From assembly GCF_002234915.1 (NCBI RefSeq), contig NZ_NEWD01000021.1, positions 1-64,000 of the forward strand: a stretch of DNA of 64,000 nucleotides. The letters run 5' to 3'. Position numbers and translations under genes: made by a program. Positions 42,032 to 51,675 of the stretch are shown here, one piece after another. Position 1 is the stretch's first letter, and each line of letters starts with the position of its first letter. The notes beneath the pieces are model-generated. The model searched no databases, was not told where the DNA came from, and worked only from the letters and a program-made list of their open reading frames with translations. The DNA is from Bifidobacterium vansinderenii (lineage in GTDB: Bacteria; Actinomycetota; Actinomycetes; Actinomycetales; Bifidobacteriaceae).

Positions 42032-42991
42032 ATGTCCCACACGGCTGCACCGGCCGATTCGAAGACGGCCACTCGCGGGGGCGGGAACAAGCCCCAGCAC
42101 AACAAGGGGAAGATGTCGAGCGCAGCTATTGCGCGGCGTAACTTCCTGCACGGCGTGGCGTTCATCACGCCGAACTTCCTTGGATTCGTCTTCCTTATGC
42201 TCATCCCTGTCTGCGTGCTGTTCTACATCGCGAATACACGCTGGAGCGCATTCGGAAGCCCGGTCTGGACCGGCATCACCAACTGGAAGCGTCTCCTTCA
42301 TGACGATGTGTTCAAGGACGCCTTCTGGAACACCATCTACTACTCGGTCGTCCACATCCCGCTGACGCTGATCATCGCCTTCGGTCTGGCGGTGCTCCTC
42401 AACTCCAAGCTCAAGGGCCGCGCGTTCTTCCGTACGGTCGCCTTCTTCCCCTACATCACCTCGATCGTGGCCGTCGCCCAGGTGTGGAACATGCTGTTCG
42501 ACGCCAAGACCGGTGTGATCAACCAGTTCCTCGGCATCTTCACCGACAACCTGCCTGGCTGGCTCGGATCCACTACGTGGGCAATGCCCGCCGTGATCAT
42601 CGTGGCCACCTGGCGTGAGGCCGGCTACTTCATGATCCTGCTGCTCGCCGGTCTGCAGACCATTCCGAGCGAACTCTACGAGGCAGCCGAACTCGACGGT
42701 GCCAACGCCTGGCAGCGCTTCTGGAAGGTCACCGTGCCCTGCATGCGACCGACCCTGTTCTTCGTGATGGTCACCCTGACCATCGGCTCCTTCAAGATCC
42801 TTGATCTGACCCTGGTCATGACCAACGGTGGACCTGGTACCAGCACCTTGGTGCTCGCACAATACGTCTACCGTGTGGCATTCGAACGTAGCGACTTCGG
42901 CTACGCCAGCACGGTCTCGATGGTGCTGTTCGCGCTCTGCATGATCATCACCCTGATTCAGTTCTGGTACAACAACGCTAAGGAGAAGTGA
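42032..42991 (+). CDS. ABC sugar permease 1 (MalF-like)
   Basis: 319 residues, six transmembrane helices after a polar N-terminus. The EAA loop that contacts the ATPase is EAAELDGANAWQRFWKVTVP, and VMTNGGPGTSTLVLAQYVY is typical of the family. AAAGGAG precedes the ATG at 42032 (9-nt spacer). One base separates it from the next permease gene. No ATPase gene is nearby; bifidobacteria and streptococci commonly share one MsmK-like ATPase among several sugar importers. Confidence 0.93.
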   Translation: MSHTAAPADSKTATRGGGNKPQHNKGKMSSAAIARRNFLHGVAFITPNFLGFVFLMLIPVCVLFYIANTRWSAFGSPVWTGITNWKRLLHDDVFKDAFWNTIYYSVVHIPLTLIIAFGLAVLLNSKLKGRAFFRTVAFFPYITSIVAVAQVWNMLFDAKTGVINQFLGIFTDNLPGWLGSTTWAMPAVIIVATWREAGYFMILLLAGLQTIPSELYEAAELDGANAWQRFWKVTVPCMRPTLFFVMVTLTIGSFKILDLTLVMTNGGPGTSTLVLAQYVYRVAFERSDFGYASTVSMVLFALCMIITLIQFWYNNAKEK

Positions 42992-42992
42992 G

Positions 42993-43886
42993 ATGACTGC
43001 ACAGACTGCATACCCGAACGCGGTCAGCTCCGCCGACGTTCCCTTCAATAAGAAGCCCACATCGCCCGCCAAGATCATCGGCACCGTCATCGGCTATGTC
43101 GCCATGATCGCGTGCTCCCTGTTCGTCCTGCTGCCGTTCATCTGGATGACGCTCGCCTCCGTGAAGCCCAACAACGAGGTCTTCATGGTCCCGATGAAGT
43201 GGCTGCCGAGCGTGTGGCACTGGGAGAACTACGTTAACATCTGGTCCGACTCCAACATGCTCACCTGGGTGGGCAACACGGTGTTCTTCGCCATCTGCGT
43301 GACGTTCCTGCAGGTGTTCACCGGTTCGTTCGCCGCCTACGGCTTCTCCAAGGTCAAGTTCCGCGGCCGCAACGTGCTGTTCCTGATCTACATCGCCACT
43401 TTGGCCGTCCCGTGGCAGGCCTACATGATCCCGCAGTTCAAGATCCTGTCCGCCATCGGCCTGTCCGACACCCGCTGGTCCATCATCCTGCTCCAGGCAT
43501 TCGGCGCGTTCGGTGTGTTCATGATGAAGCAGTTCTACGACACCATCCCCGAGGAGCTTTCCGAGGCCGCCCGACTCGATGGTCTGTCGGAGTTCGGCAT
43601 CTACCGCAGGATCGTGCTGCCGCTGTCCGGCCCGTCGATCGCCGCACTGGGCATCATCACCTTCACGAACACGTGGAACGACTACATGGGCCCGTTGATC
43701 TACCTGCGTAGCCCGAACCTCTACACCATCCAGCTTGGTCTGAAGACGTTCATCTCGCAGAACTCCGCGGATTACGCCATGATCATGACCGGCTCCGTGA
43801 TGTCCGTGCTCCCGATCCTGGTGGTCTTCCTCATCGGTCAGAAGCAGTTCATCGAAGGCATCGCCACCTCGGGTATGAAGGGCTGA
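42993..43886 (+). CDS. ABC sugar permease 2 (MalG-like)
   Basis: 297 residues, six helices. EAA loop EAARLDGLSEFGIYRRIVLP; also FIWMTLASVKPNNEVFM and NTWNDYMGPLIYL, both family hallmarks. An AAGGAG site lies in the end of the previous gene. Last gene of the importer operon. Confidence 0.93.
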   Translation: MTAQTAYPNAVSSADVPFNKKPTSPAKIIGTVIGYVAMIACSLFVLLPFIWMTLASVKPNNEVFMVPMKWLPSVWHWENYVNIWSDSNMLTWVGNTVFFAICVTFLQVFTGSFAAYGFSKVKFRGRNVLFLIYIATLAVPWQAYMIPQFKILSAIGLSDTRWSIILLQAFGAFGVFMMKQFYDTIPEELSEAARLDGLSEFGIYRRIVLPLSGPSIAALGIITFTNTWNDYMGPLIYLRSPNLYTIQLGLKTFISQNSADYAMIMTGSVMSVLPILVVFLIGQKQFIEGIATSGMKG

Positions 43887-43896
43887 CGGGCACAAA

Positions 43897-43915
43897 GACA
43901 GTCCGGTGGACTGTC
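43897..43915. repeat. Family C palindrome, copy 4
   Basis: GACAGTCCGGTGGACTGTC, 10 nt after the permease stop. Same family as 22793, 22916 and 23031. Confidence 0.85.
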
Positions 43916-44030
43916 GACTGCCCGTCAGGCGAAGGCCGCCCCGACGGGCGGCCGAAGCCAGCCAAACGGTGGCCAAAAGCCACTCCCCACTTGCGGGAGC
44001 GCCCCAACCACCGCCCACCTTCAACCCCTT

Positions 44031-44174
44031 GCTTCCCCTTGGGCTGAGCCCGTCAAGCAAACACCAGAGGTGTTTGTAGGGCTCAGACGAGCCGACAGGC
44101 GAGGAGAAGAAACGTCGGACGCAGTCCGGCAACTCTTGCTGAGAAGCTGTCGACGAAGTCGACTGATGAGGTGG
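44031..44174. repeat. Composite family B repeat (long form), copy 3
   Basis: Runs from GCTTCCCCTTGGGCTGAGCC to GACTGATGAGGTGG in the orientation of 10799-10943. Contains the GTTTGTAGGGCTCAGACGAG, GCCGACAGGCGAG and GACGCAGTCCGGCAACTCTTG modules. Confidence 0.85.
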
Positions 44175-44231
44175 TCCGGCGTCAGCCGGAGAAAAAACTG
44201 AATCGCCTTCGGCGATACAAATTCCATTCGC

Positions 44232-44279
44232 CACCTCATCCGTCCGGCTGTGCCGGACACCTTCCCCTCAAGGGGAAGG
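44232..44279. repeat. Family B palindromic repeat
   Basis: CACCTCATCCGTCCGGC ... CACCTTCCCCTCAAGGGGAAGG, facing the composite element 57 nt away. Confidence 0.87.
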
Positions 44280-44374
44280 AAAACGTGCCAAGCAAATCTA
44301 CCCACCCATCCAATCTCTTTTCCCTCCCACGAACAAAACGCGCAACCGTGTTTCTTCCTTCCTGTGGTTGCGCC

Positions 44375-44422
44375 GGCCGTTTTCGGAAGACCGCCTGCCA
44401 AATCGGCCTTTCGAAAACGGCC
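44375..44422. other. Inverted repeat GGCCGTTTTCG/CGAAAACGGCC
   Basis: 11-bp perfect arms around a 26-nt loop, 128 nt before the DUF624 gene. Possible operator or leader structure. Nothing else is seen in the gap 43887-44549 apart from the repeats listed. Confidence 0.55.
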
Positions 44423-44549
44423 TCTTCCATATCTGGCCGCATATTCGGCCCGCCGCTACGCATCGCCTACCCGCATCCGACGTCCATCGTCCGCACCTAT
44501 AAAACCGCACCCATCGTCCACCCGCCCATTCCAACCGTGAAGGAGTACC

Positions 44550-45449
44550 ATGACGGCCATGGCAGAAAACACTCCGCAGAAGCAGTCGTCCTCGTCCTCG
44601 AATTTCGCCGGCACGTTTCTCACCGTGGCGAATTCCATCTTCGTGATCCTCGCGCTCGGATGGTGCACGCTGGTGGGCATGCTGCCGCTACTGCTGGTGT
44701 CGGGATTCGTGCACGACGTCACCTACTATCCGCTCTATCTGACCGCGCTCGCGTTGAGCGCACCGGGCATCGCCGCCCTGTTCGCCGTGTTCCGCGACCA
44801 GCCCACCCTGTTCTCCGGCAATTCCGCGCTGCGCGCCAAGGTGTGGCAGGACCACGCCGACGAGAAGGACTTCCCGCCGGACTGGATCGCCCAGCCGTAC
44901 GTGGACCCGAACCACAACGCCGCCGTGATCAAGCCGTATTTCCGCGCCTACGCCCGCGTGTTCAAGCGCTCGCTGGCCATGGGATTCACGTTCGCCGTGC
45001 TCGCGTTCTGCTTCCTGTACAACATGCAGATCTTCGCGCAGATGCCGTTCGGCGTGTATGTGACGCCGATGCTGGCCGTATGCCTGGTGTTCCTCGCGCA
45101 GGCGCTGCTCATCGCGCTCGTGCTCGTGGTGGAGTATCCGAAGGCGAAGTGGCTGGTCACGCTCAAGAACGCGGTGATGCTCTCGGTGCGCCGCTTCTAC
45201 ATGATCTTCGTGTCGGGCATCGTGCTGGGCGCGTTCGGATTCGCGCTGGTCACGTGGAGCCCGATCCTGTTCCTGCTGCTCGGCACCGGCGTGGTGGGCT
45301 ACATGCTGTGGGCGTCCGCCCGCTGGCAGGCCGACAAGCTGTTCGTGCTCATGGCCAACGAAAGCAAGGACAAGCGCATCATCGACATGTACAGCGCGCA
45401 GAGCCGCGGCAACAACTTCTTCAACGCCCAGTCCGACTGGCAGCAGTGA
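44550..45449 (+). CDS. DUF624 (YesL-like) membrane protein
   Basis: 299 residues with five or six transmembrane helices (NSIFVILALGWCTLVGMLPLLL, MGFTFAVLAFCFLYNMQIF, VLVVEYPKAKWLVTLKNAVML, FYMIFVSGIVLGAFGFALV, PILFLLLGTGVVGYML). DUF624 proteins are almost always found in carbohydrate loci beside binding-protein importers and glycosidases; their role is unproven. GAAGGAG precedes the ATG. Its place between the importer and the GH59 gene fits that pattern. Confidence 0.85.
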   Translation: MTAMAENTPQKQSSSSSNFAGTFLTVANSIFVILALGWCTLVGMLPLLLVSGFVHDVTYYPLYLTALALSAPGIAALFAVFRDQPTLFSGNSALRAKVWQDHADEKDFPPDWIAQPYVDPNHNAAVIKPYFRAYARVFKRSLAMGFTFAVLAFCFLYNMQIFAQMPFGVYVTPMLAVCLVFLAQALLIALVLVVEYPKAKWLVTLKNAVMLSVRRFYMIFVSGIVLGAFGFALVTWSPILFLLLGTGVVGYMLWASARWQADKLFVLMANESKDKRIIDMYSAQSRGNNFFNAQSDWQQ

Positions 45450-45460
45450 GCGGGGGAGAA

Positions 45461-45578
45461 CCCTCCCTCAGTCCGCCGTTGGCGGCCAGCTCCCTCCCGA
45501 GGAGGGAGCACAGGCTCAGCTCCTACGTGCTCCCTCCCCGGGAGGGAGCTGTCACGCGAATGCGTGACTGAGGGAGGG
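45461..45578. repeat. Two family A repeats, head to head
   Basis: CCCTCCCTCAGTCCGCC ... GGAGGGAGCAC (45461-45509) and inverted GTGCTCCCTCC ... GACTGAGGGAGGG (45528-45578). Confidence 0.88.
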
Positions 45579-45702
45579 GCACGTAACCAGTCCCTCTCCC
45601 TCTACAATCCGTCACGTCCGTCTCCGTCGTCTTCATCTACGCAGTGTCAGCGGCGTTCGCTTGGCGCCGATCATCAGCCATCAACACAATCAGGGGGTAA
45701 TC

Positions 45703-48489
45703 ATGGCATCGGTTTCCGAATCATCGCGGTCGGCGCAGTCGTCGTCGCCGCTCGGCACGGTCGACATCCTCATCGACGGCGACGCGGTGCGCAACGCCAC
45801 GGCCAGCCGCCACGGTCTGACGTTCAAGGGATTCGGCGTGCTGTCCGGCAACGCCACGTCGAGCCTGCTCATGGACTACAAGGCCGAGCATCCGTCCGAC
45901 TACTGGCGTCTGGTGGAGACGCTGTTCGGCGGCCCGCGCCCGATCATGAACCTCGTCAAGGTGGAGATGGGCAACGACCGCAACAATTCCACCGGCCCGA
46001 ACGTGGCCACCATGCGCGACCGCGACGAATACCCGGCCGTACGCCGCGAGCCCGGATTCCAGCTCGCCGCCGACGCCCGCCGCTACCAGCCCGGCCTGCA
46101 CGTGAGCATGCTGCGCTGGCACGCACCCACATGGGTCCGCACGAACGACGACGTCTACCACTGGTACAAGAACACGATTCTGGCCGCCTACCGCGAATAC
46201 GGCTACATGGTCGACACGGTGAACCCCGACGTGAACGAACGAACCGCCGATCTGGCATGGGTGGCCGAGTTCAAGCGCCGCGTGGCCACCGACGAGACCG
46301 GCTTCATCGGCAACGGTCCGGACGACCCCAACGCCGGATTCCACAGCGAGCGCGAGCGCGAACTGTTCCACCGCATCCGCGTGATCACGTCCGACGAGGA
46401 GGTGACCGGCACGTTCGGCGGCGATCTGGTGGCCGATCGCGAACTGCGCGAGACGATCGACATCGCCGCCTACCACTACAGCGTGCGCGACGACGACGAG
46501 GGCAACTTCACCCGTCTGGCCGACGAGTTCGACAAGGAGATCTGGAATTCCGAGGCGCAGGCCACGTTCTCGAACTCCGCCGACCGTCCGAACAATACGA
46601 TGGACGACGGTCGTGGCGCCGGCCGTGTGGGCACCCGACTGGGCGGCATCGGCTCGCCGCTGGAGATGGGCAACACGATCATCAAGGGATTCGTGAAGTC
46701 CCGCCGCACGAACGCGATCTACCAGCCGGCCATCGGCTCGTTCTGCGAGGGGCTCGAATACTCGCACAAGGAGCTGATCTCCGCGCGCGACCCGTGGAGC
46801 GGCTGGGTGTACTACGACGCCGGTCTGGCCGTGCTCGAGCATTTCTGCCGGTTCGCCGACCTCGGCTACGGCGAGCGCGCGTGGCGTGCGGTGCCCGAGT
46901 CGAGCGTGTGCGAGGTGGAGGGCAACAATCCGGTGTGCGGCGCCCGCCATGGCGAGCCGTCCGCGCTGACTTTGGTGTCGCCCGACGCGGCGGACTATTC
47001 CACGGTGATCGTGAACGACAGCGGCTACGAGCGCGTCTATCGCATCGCCGCACGTGACTTCGCTGGCGCCGGCCGTCCGCTCAACGTGTGGCGGACTCGT
47101 GCCGCCGAACCGGGCCGTCCGTACGACAGCGAGTATCTGCTGTTCAACGGCACCGTCGAGGCCGCGGACGACGTGTGCACGATCGTGGTGGAACCGTGGT
47201 CGGTGGTGACCGCCACCACGCTTTCGAAGGACGATGTTCCCGCGTTGGGCGTGCCGCATACGGACGAGCGCACGCGCGACGTGCTCGACATCGATCCGAA
47301 CGGCACGTTGCTGTACGCCGACGACTTCAACTACGCCGACCAGCCGCCGGTGAACGTGTTCAAGCGCGACGCCCTGGTGGAGGAGGATTATCTGACCAGC
47401 CGCGGCGGCGACACGGGCGCATCCGCACGGTACACGACCGACACGAACGGCGCGTTCGAGATCGTATCCACCGATCTGCTGGTGGACAACGGGTACATCA
47501 CTGGGGATAAGTCGCAGGGCCACGGCGGTCACCTGCTGCGCCAGCAGATCGACTGGAACCATGCGGGCAACGCGTGGATCGAAGGCGACCCGCGCACGTC
47601 GATCGGCGACCTGCGCTGGGCCAACTACCGTGTGGGCGTGGACGTGCTGTTCGAGGAGTACCCCGGCCGCGCGCCGTACGTGCTGATCGGCGCCCGTGAG
47701 ATGGGCGGCTCCAAGTTCAGCACCGATCTGGCCGCCTACGACTTCAAGCTGCGCGCCGACGGCGTGTGGCTGCTGCGCAACTACGGCAACGAGGTGCGTC
47801 GCGGGCACGGTGTGGACCTGGACCTCGACGGCACCGGATTCAGGCCGGGCGCGGGGGAGTGGAACCGCGTTGAACTCGAGGTGGCCGGCGACACGATCAC
47901 CGTGTTCGTCAACGGCGTGCGCGTGACCTCGTGGCGCGACCCGCATCCGCAGACCGCCGGACGCGTGCAGCTGGGCACCAGCTTCGACCACGTGCTGTTC
48001 GACGACCTGCGCGTGGAACGAGTGGCCGGGTTCGCGCCGTACTATCGTCATCTGATCGACGACATGCACATGACCTCGTGGGAGGGTTCCGACGACGGTC
48101 TTGTTGGAGACGCCTGCGCCGACGGCGTCGACGAATCCGACGTCGTGGTGCCGACGCTCGACTATGCGGGAGAGTGGACGCACGACAACGGCAAGGGCAT
48201 GTATACGTATCAGCGCACCGCGTCGGTGGCGCTCGCGGCCGGCGCCACGGTGAGTCTGACGACCGACGGCTCCGGCGCGGACCTGTTCGGTCCGAGCGAC
48301 GGCAGCGCGCGGCTCAACGCGTATGTGGACGGGACGCTGGTGCGTTCCGGCATGACGGCGCATCCGACCGCGGCCTCGCTGCGCACGGCGTTCCAGCTGC
48401 GGGGCCTGCCCGCCGGCACGCATCGTGTGACCTTTGAGCTCGCCGCCGGCAGTACTCCCTTCACCCTTGACGCCGTAGGCGTGCTGTAA
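45703..48489 (+). CDS. GH59 glycoside hydrolase (galactosylceramidase-family beta-galactosidase)
   Basis: 928 residues, no signal peptide. The opening GLTFKGFGVLSGNATSSLLMDY, then NLVKVEMGNDRNNSTGPN and LRWHAPTWV follow the GALC barrel pattern. Acid/base candidate E179 in NPDVNERT and nucleophile candidate E284 in EIWNSEAQATFSNS sit at spacings like those of human GALC. A beta-sandwich follows, then a lectin-like domain (about 560-790, WRDPHPQTAGRVQLGTSFDH) and a C-terminal jelly roll. Expected to cleave terminal beta-galactose. AGGGGG precedes the ATG. The cytosolic location argues for an imported oligosaccharide rather than a membrane lipid. Confidence 0.82.
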   Translation: MASVSESSRSAQSSSPLGTVDILIDGDAVRNATASRHGLTFKGFGVLSGNATSSLLMDYKAEHPSDYWRLVETLFGGPRPIMNLVKVEMGNDRNNSTGPNVATMRDRDEYPAVRREPGFQLAADARRYQPGLHVSMLRWHAPTWVRTNDDVYHWYKNTILAAYREYGYMVDTVNPDVNERTADLAWVAEFKRRVATDETGFIGNGPDDPNAGFHSERERELFHRIRVITSDEEVTGTFGGDLVADRELRETIDIAAYHYSVRDDDEGNFTRLADEFDKEIWNSEAQATFSNSADRPNNTMDDGRGAGRVGTRLGGIGSPLEMGNTIIKGFVKSRRTNAIYQPAIGSFCEGLEYSHKELISARDPWSGWVYYDAGLAVLEHFCRFADLGYGERAWRAVPESSVCEVEGNNPVCGARHGEPSALTLVSPDAADYSTVIVNDSGYERVYRIAARDFAGAGRPLNVWRTRAAEPGRPYDSEYLLFNGTVEAADDVCTIVVEPWSVVTATTLSKDDVPALGVPHTDERTRDVLDIDPNGTLLYADDFNYADQPPVNVFKRDALVEEDYLTSRGGDTGASARYTTDTNGAFEIVSTDLLVDNGYITGDKSQGHGGHLLRQQIDWNHAGNAWIEGDPRTSIGDLRWANYRVGVDVLFEEYPGRAPYVLIGAREMGGSKFSTDLAAYDFKLRADGVWLLRNYGNEVRRGHGVDLDLDGTGFRPGAGEWNRVELEVAGDTITVFVNGVRVTSWRDPHPQTAGRVQLGTSFDHVLFDDLRVERVAGFAPYYRHLIDDMHMTSWEGSDDGLVGDACADGVDESDVVVPTLDYAGEWTHDNGKGMYTYQRTASVALAAGATVSLTTDGSGADLFGPSDGSARLNAYVDGTLVRSGMTAHPTAASLRTAFQLRGLPAGTHRVTFELAAGSTPFTLDAVGVL

Positions 48490-48504
48490 CGCCCATTCCG
48501 GTGT

Positions 48505-48685
48505 TCTCTCTCCGAGGGAGGGAGATGTCGCGGCGTATGCCGTGACAGAGGGAGGGATTTGGAGCTGGTTGGTTCCGTTCCCTCCCTCAGTCCGCCTTTG
48601 GCGGCCAGCTCCCTCCCTCGGAGGGAGCACGAGGGTGCCTCCCTTCAGTCGGGTATGCCGACAGCTCCCTCCCTGGGAGGGAGCA
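48505..48685. repeat. Three family A repeats
   Basis: Units at 48505-48556 (inverted), 48579-48628 and 48638-48685. They fill the gap between the convergent GH59 and LacI genes. Confidence 0.87.
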
Positions 48686-48707
48686 CGGAGGGGGAGCCAC
48701 GAAGGGG

Positions 48708-49853
48708 TTACCGCACGCGCAGGAGGTGGATGTCGGGGGAGGCGGGCGCGGTGCTGGCGCGCGGAATGAACGACGACTTGAGGAACTTCGTCGACGGCAT
48801 GACCGACTCGGTCTGCGCGTGACGCAGCTGCGCGATGATCTCGTCGACCGCCTGCTCGGCCGGCTCCTTGCGAGGCAGACGAACCGTGGACAGCGCCGGC
48901 GCCACCAGCGAACTGATCGGGGTGTCGTCGATGCCGATCACGCTCACCTCCTCCGGCACACGGATGCCCTTGGCCTGCAACGCCTTGATGAACCCGATGC
49001 CCACGATGTCGTTGTACGCCATCACCGCGGTGGTCGGATTACGCATGAACTCGTCGGAATACCGGTATCCGCCGCTGTACGACGGCGCCTTGTACGCAAT
49101 GCGGCGCAGACGCATGCCCGCCTTCGCACAGTACTGCGACAGCACGCGCCAGCGTCGGCCGTCCTGCCACGACGCCTCCGGTCCGGACAGGTACGTCAGC
49201 TCCGTATGGCCCAGCTTCATCAGATACTCCACCGCTTCGGCCACGCCCTGCTGCGCGTCGGGAACGATCGAATGCACGCCGCGAATCGGACGGTTCAGCA
49301 CGATCAGCGGCTTGATCTCGGCGAGCTTACGAATCGTGGCGTCCGACGAGCGCGACGACGTGAGGATCAGGCCGTCCACATGATGCATGGCCAGCTTCAA
49401 TGCCTTGCGTTCGATCAGATGCGTCTCCTCGAAATCGATGACCAGCAGTCCGAACCCCTTGCGCAGACACTGATGCTGCGCGCTCTTCACGTAGTCCGCG
49501 AAGATCGGATTGCCCAGATCGGCCACGGTGATGGCCAACAGACCGTTGAGCTGTCCGGTGTCGGTCATGTTCAGCGACGTGATCGCCTTGGCGCGATAGC
49601 CGAGCCGGTCGGCCGCGTCACGGATGCGGCGTGCGGTCTCCGCGCTCACACGACCCGGACGGGCGAACGCGCGGGACACCGTGGACGGCGAGACTCCCAC
49701 CGCCTTGGCCACATCGCGGATCGTCGCGCTCTTGCGTCGGCCGTCGTTGGCGTCATCGCCGTCGATCACGCCGCCATTGGTCGCGATATCGTCCGTATCA
49801 TTGGGATTTTCGTTGGTCTCGGGGTCTTCATTGGCGTCCATCGACGAGGTCAT
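48708..49853 (-). CDS. LacI-family repressor, probably of the glucuronate genes
   Basis: 381 residues. HTH at about 43-65 (ATIRDVAKAVGVSPSTVSRAF) with the hinge helix, then a sugar-sensing domain (LLAITVADLGNPIFADYV, HHVDGLILTSS, AVMAYNDIVGIGFIKAL, VIGIDDTPISSLVAPALSTVRL). An unusual acidic/Asn-rich leader of 40 residues precedes the HTH (DPETNENPNDTDDI). AGGAG lies 9 nt before the ATG at 49853. Divergent from uxaC; shared GGCAAACCATGGC-like words before uxaC and uxuB are candidate operators. Confidence 0.9.
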   Translation of the reverse strand: MTSSMDANEDPETNENPNDTDDIATNGGVIDGDDANDGRRKSATIRDVAKAVGVSPSTVSRAFARPGRVSAETARRIRDAADRLGYRAKAITSLNMTDTGQLNGLLAITVADLGNPIFADYVKSAQHQCLRKGFGLLVIDFEETHLIERKALKLAMHHVDGLILTSSRSSDATIRKLAEIKPLIVLNRPIRGVHSIVPDAQQGVAEAVEYLMKLGHTELTYLSGPEASWQDGRRWRVLSQYCAKAGMRLRRIAYKAPSYSGGYRYSDEFMRNPTTAVMAYNDIVGIGFIKALQAKGIRVPEEVSVIGIDDTPISSLVAPALSTVRLPRKEPAEQAVDEIIAQLRHAQTESVMPSTKFLKSSFIPRASTAPASPDIHLLRVR

Positions 49854-49970
49854 TACTGTTCACTCCTGATCGTTCTGTACTGATTTCTTACTTTAGCGGC
49901 ACTGCCCAAAGTTCTCCATAAGCCATACGAACACATCAATGTGAACGATAACCGGACCATGACAACAGTC

Positions 49971-50010
49971 GTTGCCAAACCATGGCGAACAGTCGGCAAA
50001 TAGTGGCAAC
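49971..50010. promoter_or_regulatory. Candidate operator before uxaC
   Basis: GTTGCCA (49971) and TGGCAAC (50004) are inverted, and GCCAAACCATGGC (49974-49986) recurs almost exactly before uxuB. Confidence 0.55.
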
Positions 50011-50076
50011 ACCGGAATGAATATGAACGGTCAACCCATAATCAAAAAGGAGGATATAGCAAACAAAGGAGTTTCC

Positions 50077-51483
50077 ATGGTTAACGCTGATAGGCTGTTC
50101 CCCGCCGATCCCGCGCTGCGCGACATCACGCGCGAACTGTACGCGGAAGTCAAGGATCTGCCGATCATCTCCCCCCACGGCCACGTGCCGATCGAATGGT
50201 TCCACGACAAGGACTACCACTTCGCCAACCCCACCGAACTGTTCATCACGCCCGACCACTACGTGACCCGCATCATGCACTCGCAGGGCGTTGAGCTCAA
50301 GGATCTGGGCGTGAACCAGAAGGAGTTCACCCCGGAGCAGTCCAAGCACGCGTTCGAACTGTTCGGCAAGTACTGGTACGCCTACGCCGGCACCCCGATG
50401 CGCTACTGGTTCGAAGACGCGCTCGCTAACGTGTTCGGCATCGACAAGGAGTTCGGCCCCGACACCGCCGGCGAGATCTACGACGAGCTCGACGCGCTGC
50501 TGAAGACCGACGAGTTCTCCACTCGCGCCCTGGTCAAGAAGTTCAACCTCGAGTTCATCTCCACCACCGACGACACGTTCGACGACCTGCACCTGCACGA
50601 CGAGACCAACGCCGACCCCGACTTCCCGGCCCGCCTGGCCCCGGCGTTCCGCCCCGACAAGCTGCTCGAGCCCAAGAAGACCCCGGACTGGGCCGCCCAG
50701 GTGGCCAAGCTCGGCGAGGTGACCGGCGAGGACACCTCCACCTACGAGGGCTTCTTCGAGGCCATGCGCAAGCGCCGCCTGTACTTCAAGGAGCATGGCG
50801 CCGTGCTGTCCGACCACTCGCATGACGACGTGCGTTCCGACCGTGTGCCGGACGACGAGCTGCCCGCCCTGTACAAGGAGGCTCTCGACGGCACGATCAG
50901 CGAAGAGGACGCCACCCGTCTGCGTCGCACGTTCTTCAACGATCAGATCCGCCTCGCCCAGGAGGACGGCCTGGTCATGACCGTGCACCCGTCCGTGTTC
51001 CGCAGCTATGACAAGGGCAACCTGGCCGTGTACGGTCCCGACACCGGCGCCGACATCCCGGCCCGCGCCGAGTTCGCCGCCGCCCTGCAGCCCATGCTCA
51101 ACCAGTACGGCTCCAACAAGGACTTCCACTTCGTGGCCTTCACCATGGACGAGACCGTGTACTCCCGCGAGCTCGCCCCGCTGGCCGGCTTCTACCCCGG
51201 CTTCTACGTGGGCGCCCCGTGGTGGTTCATCGACTCCCCGGAGCCGATCCTGCGCTACCTGAACGCCGTGACCACCGCCGCCGGCTTCACCAAGCTGTCC
51301 GGCTTCATCGACGACACGCGCGCCCTGTGCTCCATCCCGGCCCGTCACGACATGAACCGTCGTCTGACCTGCCGCTTCGTCGCCGGACTGGTGGCCGACC
51401 ACCGTCTGAGCCTCGAGGAGGGCAAGCGCGTGGTTCGCGACTCCGTGCAGGCCGTTCCGCGCAAGGTCTTCAAGCTCGACTGA
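50077..51483 (+). CDS. uxaC: Glucuronate isomerase
   Basis: 468 residues, amidohydrolase-fold uronate isomerase: D-glucuronate to D-fructuronate. Motifs: ISPHGHVPIEWF (metal-site HxH), PTELFITPDHYVTRIMHSQG, RYWFEDALANVFG, VHPSVFRSYD and the C-terminal GAPWWFIDSPE. Start 50077 follows AAAGGAGTTTCC; a second purine-rich tract (AAAAAGGAGG) lies 25 nt further upstream. First of three consecutive uronate genes, each with its own leader. Confidence 0.96.
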   Translation: MVNADRLFPADPALRDITRELYAEVKDLPIISPHGHVPIEWFHDKDYHFANPTELFITPDHYVTRIMHSQGVELKDLGVNQKEFTPEQSKHAFELFGKYWYAYAGTPMRYWFEDALANVFGIDKEFGPDTAGEIYDELDALLKTDEFSTRALVKKFNLEFISTTDDTFDDLHLHDETNADPDFPARLAPAFRPDKLLEPKKTPDWAAQVAKLGEVTGEDTSTYEGFFEAMRKRRLYFKEHGAVLSDHSHDDVRSDRVPDDELPALYKEALDGTISEEDATRLRRTFFNDQIRLAQEDGLVMTVHPSVFRSYDKGNLAVYGPDTGADIPARAEFAAALQPMLNQYGSNKDFHFVAFTMDETVYSRELAPLAGFYPGFYVGAPWWFIDSPEPILRYLNAVTTAAGFTKLSGFIDDTRALCSIPARHDMNRRLTCRFVAGLVADHRLSLEEGKRVVRDSVQAVPRKVFKLD

Positions 51484-51566
51484 GCTGATTGATTCGGCCT
51501 GTGACCGATGCGGGGGAGAACGCCTCCGCACACCGGTCACGGGCCACTTTCATGCCGCATCCTTGT

Positions 51567-51579
51567 GGCAAACCATGGC
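51567..51579. promoter_or_regulatory. Candidate operator before uxuB
   Basis: GGCAAACCATGGC differs by one base from the word at 49974, and a TAGACT -10 candidate follows near 51608. Confidence 0.5.
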
Positions 51580-51675
51580 TACTTGCCGATATCGAACACG
51601 AATTCACATAGACTGAGAATCAGCGACACACGCCAACGACGGTGCGTGCCAATCAATGGAAGGAAAACGTCACTT

